Part shown: positions 6,112 to 8,387 of the stretch, in pieces
How positions within the stretch are numbered: position 1 is the first letter of the stretch
Layout: every line of letters starts with the position of its first letter
NCBI GenBank assembly: GCA_015486445.1
Contig: WFRT01000050.1
Location: 1 to 8,387 of the forward strand
Length of the DNA stretch: 8,387 bases
Reading direction: 5' to 3'
Source of the DNA: Pseudomonadota bacterium
Lineage (GTDB): Bacteria > Desulfobacterota > Anaeroferrophillalia > Anaeroferrophillales > Tharpellaceae
The notes under the pieces: model-generated
What the model was told of the DNA's origin: nothing
The model's database searches: none
Seen by the model: only the letters and a program-made list of their open reading frames with translations
Translations under genes and position numbers: made by a program

Positions 6112-7273
6112 AGGCCCCGGCCGGGCGGCCGGCGTAGAGGGGGTAGGAGGCCAGTTCGCAGGGAATGCCGCCGTTGTCGAATTTCAGTTTCTTCTCCGGT
6201 TTCAGGCCGACTTCCCGCATCAGGGCGGGATTGCCGCTGAAGACAAAGGCCTCGTAGCCGGCGGCCTTCTGCTTGAAAAAATCGCCCAGCCGGCGGTAGG
6301 TTTTCTTCAGCTCCTCCTCGGCTCCCAGGCGACTGCCGTATTCGGGGTTGCACAGGATCACGCCGGGCGTTTCGGGCACCGGGGTTGAGGCGAAATCACA
6401 GAGAAGAAACTCGATCACCTCATCAACCCCGGCCCGGGCCGCGTTTTCCCGGGCCACGGCAATCATTTTCGGGTCGATGTCGGAGGCGATGATCCGGAGC
6501 CTGCGGTCGGGCCGCCGCCGGCGCCGGGCCGCGGCTTTCAGTTCACGCCAGCGCAGGCTGCGATAACCCTTGAGAAACTGGAAAGAGTACTCCTGGCGCA
6601 ACAGCCCGGGAGGCGTATTGAGGGCCAGCAGGGCGGCCTCGATGGCCAGGGTGCCGCTGCCGCACATCGGATTGATGAAACTCCCCTTCCCGCTCCATCC
6701 CGAAGCCATGACCAGGGCCGCGGCCAGGGTTTCCCGCAGCGGGGCCTTGCCGGGGTCGAGGCGGTAGTCGCGCCGGGCCAGGGTCGGACCCGAAGTGTCG
6801 AGATAGATGCGGGCCTCGTCCTTTTTCCAGAACAGGTAAAAAACCAGGCGGTCACGGCGGGGGCCGGAATCGGGGCGGCGGCCGGTGAGCCGGCGCAAAC
6901 GGTCGACAATGGCGTCCTTGACCCTGAGATTGGCGAAACGGTTGTCGCGAATGGTGGGATTGTCGACCACCGAGGTGACCGAAAAGTAGCCGTCTACCGG
7001 AACCAGTTCATCCCATGGCAGCGGCATCAGTTTCTCGTAGAGCTGGTCGGCATTCTCCGCCTTGAAAGCGCTCAGGCGCCAGAGAACGCGCTGGCCGCAG
7101 CGCAGGTGCAGGTTGAGTTTCAGGGCCTCGTCGAAATTTCCCCGGCTGGTGATCGAGGTGGCCTGTTCGGCAATCACCGGCAGGCCCAGCTCCCGGATCT
7201 CGCGGCTCAAAAAGGGGGCGATGCCGGGCGAGCAGGGAACCACAAGATGATGACGGCCCTCGAGCAGGGGCAT
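6110..7273 (-). CDS. THUMP-domain class I SAM-dependent RNA methyltransferase (RlmL-like)
   Basis: A 387-residue cytoplasmic enzyme of the RlmL/YpsC group (COG0116 type), members of which make N2-methylguanosine in 23S rRNA; the exact target here is inferred. The N-terminal third (about 5-160) is a ferredoxin-like plus THUMP RNA-binding part, with VKDAIVDRLRRLTGRRP at 118-134. The catalytic domain starts near DTSGPTLARRDYR and APLRETLAAALV. SAM motif I is NPMCGSGT (201-208), the acidic loop is SDIDPKMIAVARENA (264-278), and the catalytic motif is NPEYG (309-313), where most relatives read NPPY. I start at ATG 7273: upstream in-frame sequence is the antisense-free shadow of argB, and the length then matches the family. 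It begins one base after the argB stop, so the two form one operon. The ribosome site is weak, fitting coupled translation. Confidence 0.9.
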   Translation of the reverse strand: MPLLEGRHHLVVPCSPGIAPFLSREIRELGLPVIAEQATSITSRGNFDEALKLNLHLRCGQRVLWRLSAFKAENADQLYEKLMPLPWDELVPVDGYFSVTSVVDNPTIRDNRFANLRVKDAIVDRLRRLTGRRPDSGPRRDRLVFYLFWKKDEARIYLDTSGPTLARRDYRLDPGKAPLRETLAAALVMASGWSGKGSFINPMCGSGTLAIEAALLALNTPPGLLRQEYSFQFLKGYRSLRWRELKAAARRRRRPDRRLRIIASDIDPKMIAVARENAARAGVDEVIEFLLCDFASTPVPETPGVILCNPEYGSRLGAEEELKKTYRRLGDFFKQKAAGYEAFVFSGNPALMREVGLKPEKKLKFDNGGIPCELASYPLYAGRPAGA

Positions 7274-7274
7274 G

Positions 7275-8156
7275 TCAGACCCGGATCTCGGTGCCGACGC
7301 CCTCGGAGGTGAAGATCTCGAGCAGCAGGCAGTGCGGCAGGCGGCCGTCGATGATGTGGGTCTTGGCGACCCCGGCCTCGAGGGCGTCGAGACAGCAGTT
7401 GAGCTTGGGCAGCATGCCGCCCCGGATAACATTCTCGCCGACCAGCTCCTCGACCTGACAGCGGCTGATGCTGCTCAAAAGATTGCCGTCGGCGTCGCAG
7501 ACCCCGGGAACGTCGGTCAGCAGGACCAGTTTTTCGGCTTTCAGGGCGCCGGCCATGGCCCCGGCGACCAGGTCGGCGTTGATATTGTAGGTTTCCCCGT
7601 CGGCGTCAACCCCGACCGGGGCGATCACCGGGATGAAGCCGCCCTCGTCAAGGCGCCTGAGAATCGCCGGATTGACGGCCGCCACTCTTCCAACCTTGCC
7701 GACATCGATAATCTCGGGCGGCCGGTCGGCCTTCGGGGTGTCGTACATCAAAAGTTTTTCCGCCTCGAGCAGGCGGCCGTCCTTGCCGCTCAGGCCGACG
7801 GCGTTGCCGCCGTGCTGGTTGATCAGGTTGACGATATTCTTGTTGACCTTGCCGACCAGGACCATCTCGACCACGTCCATGGTATCCTGGTCGGTGACCC
7901 GCATGCCCTGGATGAAGGAGCTTTCAATCCCCATTCTCTCCAGGACCCGGGCGATCTGGGGGCCGCCGCCGTGAACGATGACCGGGTTGATGCCGATGAA
8001 CTTGAGCAGGGTCACGTCCCGGGCGAAGGACTCCTGCAGGGCCTCGTCGACCATGGCGTGACCACCGTACTTGATGACCATGGTCTTGCCGTAAAACTTG
8101 CGGATGAAAGGCAGCGACTCGCTTAAAATCGCCGCCTTTTCCAGATATTGCTCCAT
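7275..8156 (-). CDS. argB: Acetylglutamate kinase (ArgB)
   Basis: 293 residues, full length. It phosphorylates N-acetylglutamate with ATP, the second step of arginine synthesis, in the cytoplasm. Key residues are in place: Lys29 in IKYGGHAM, the glycine-rich loop HGGGPQ (62-67), Arg86 in GMRVTD for substrate binding, Asn192 and Asp194 in INADLVAGAMA, Asp214 in LLTDVPGV, and Lys250 in GGMLPKL. The N-terminal helix (EKAAILSESLPFIRKFYGKT) is the extension typical of hexameric, arginine-inhibited enzymes, so feedback inhibition by arginine is likely; this is inferred from family knowledge. The ATG at 8156 has no strong ribosome site (ACGGAC nearby). The RlmL-like gene follows one base after its stop. 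No other arginine genes are in the window; upstream ones may lie beyond the right edge. Confidence 0.97.
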   Translation of the reverse strand: MEQYLEKAAILSESLPFIRKFYGKTMVIKYGGHAMVDEALQESFARDVTLLKFIGINPVIVHGGGPQIARVLERMGIESSFIQGMRVTDQDTMDVVEMVLVGKVNKNIVNLINQHGGNAVGLSGKDGRLLEAEKLLMYDTPKADRPPEIIDVGKVGRVAAVNPAILRRLDEGGFIPVIAPVGVDADGETYNINADLVAGAMAGALKAEKLVLLTDVPGVCDADGNLLSSISRCQVEELVGENVIRGGMLPKLNCCLDALEAGVAKTHIIDGRLPHCLLLEIFTSEGVGTEIRV

Positions 8157-8238
8157 TGTCCGTACCCGTTTCCCGAAAAAATTGGGTAACTATTCAGCCG
8201 AATACAGGGTCGGGCGCGGCTTTTCTTCGCTAAGCGTT
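8157..8238. other. Non-coding leader upstream of argB
   Basis: No gene or confident promoter is visible. The part nearest argB contains a T-run (complement of 8175-8182) flanked by CCC/GGG blocks. ACCC and GGGT could pair around it, but the stem is short. Either argB has a weak promoter here, or it is read from a gene beyond the window edge. Confidence 0.3.
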
Positions 8239-8350
8239 AAGATTTCTGTTTTTTCCAGCGCTCGCTTCGCCCGCATTGCAAAACTCGCTTACGCTCAGAC
8301 AGTTGCAATGCTTATGGGCTCTCGCTCACTGGGAAAAACAACGAAATCTT
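8239..8350. repeat. 112-base imperfect palindrome, candidate interspersed repeat (MITE/BIME-like)
   Basis: The outer arms 8239-8258 and 8329-8350 pair over 20 bp with one G-T wobble and a two-base bulge (AAGATTTC with GAAATCTT at the ends, then TGTTTTTTCCAG with CTGGGAAAAACA). Inside, GCCC/GGGC (8269-8272, 8316-8319) and an 11-bp stem GCATTGCAA+CT / AGTTGCAATGC (8273-8285, 8301-8311, two-base bulge) continue the same fold, with a 15-base apical loop. The word TCGCT recurs in the unpaired parts (8262, 8285, 8322). It codes for nothing recognisable. No target duplication is visible at its ends. Confidence 0.6.
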
Positions 8351-8387
8351 TCCGAAACCGCTCAGAAAAACCACCCCCGCCCCTCCT

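Noticed and set aside
7274..7432. N-terminal extension of the methyltransferase frame into argB
   Set aside because: These 53 codons lie inside argB in another frame and resemble no THUMP protein; ATG 7273 gives the family length.
7272..8126. Long + strand open frame opposite argB
   Set aside because: The minus-strand frame is unmistakably ArgB with all catalytic residues; the + frame is a codon-bias shadow.
8239..8350. Integron attC site
   Set aside because: The palindrome has attC-like bulges, but the ends lack the RYYYAAC / GTTRRRY core pair and there is no cassette array or integrase.

Overview
The window looks like a GC-rich bacterial chromosome segment, most likely from a Desulfobacterota/deltaproteobacterial relative. 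That placement is inferred from the style of the MnmG and ArgB proteins and from a short Wzz-like/ATPase envelope cluster; no rRNA or other decisive marker is present. Nearly all of it is coding, and no gene-free stretch exceeds about 240 bases. There is no CRISPR array, transposase or phage gene.

Layout, left to right. (1) The 3' part of mnmG (tRNA wobble-uridine modification) is on the + strand and is cut by the window edge. It ends at a hairpin terminator shared with the convergent cluster. (2) A minus-strand three-gene cell-envelope cluster reads from about 4165 down to 1018: a small BY-kinase/CpsD-like P-loop ATPase with eroded motifs, a short Wzz-type chain-length/copolymerase membrane protein, and a secreted protein with one fibronectin type III domain and a repeat domain best read as a six-bladed calcium-loop propeller. 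(3) A WYL-domain transcription regulator and a small DUF1232 membrane protein are also on the minus strand and probably co-transcribed. (4) A complete tRNA-Leu(CAA) has its own strong sigma-70-type promoter and a clean terminator. (5) An RlmL-like THUMP/methyltransferase lies immediately downstream of argB (acetylglutamate kinase), one base apart, as a two-gene unit. (6) A 230-base non-coding right edge carries a long imperfect palindrome.

How the genes fit together. The housekeeping genes (mnmG, argB, the rRNA methyltransferase-like gene, tRNA-Leu) flank an accessory surface-polysaccharide-type cluster with a regulator beside it. I infer that the ATPase and the Wzz-like protein form a split version of the polysaccharide copolymerase/kinase pair, and that the secreted propeller protein is made with them: its start overlaps the end of the wzz-like gene. 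No glycosyltransferase, flippase or polymerase is in the window, so the polymer and even the pathway are unproven.

The most unusual signals are in non-coding DNA: a perfect 8-base inverted repeat that could mask the ribosome-binding site of the ATPase gene, a tRNA promoter whose -35 box is exactly the loop of a 10-bp inverted repeat overlapping the preceding stop codon, and the 112-base palindrome upstream of argB.
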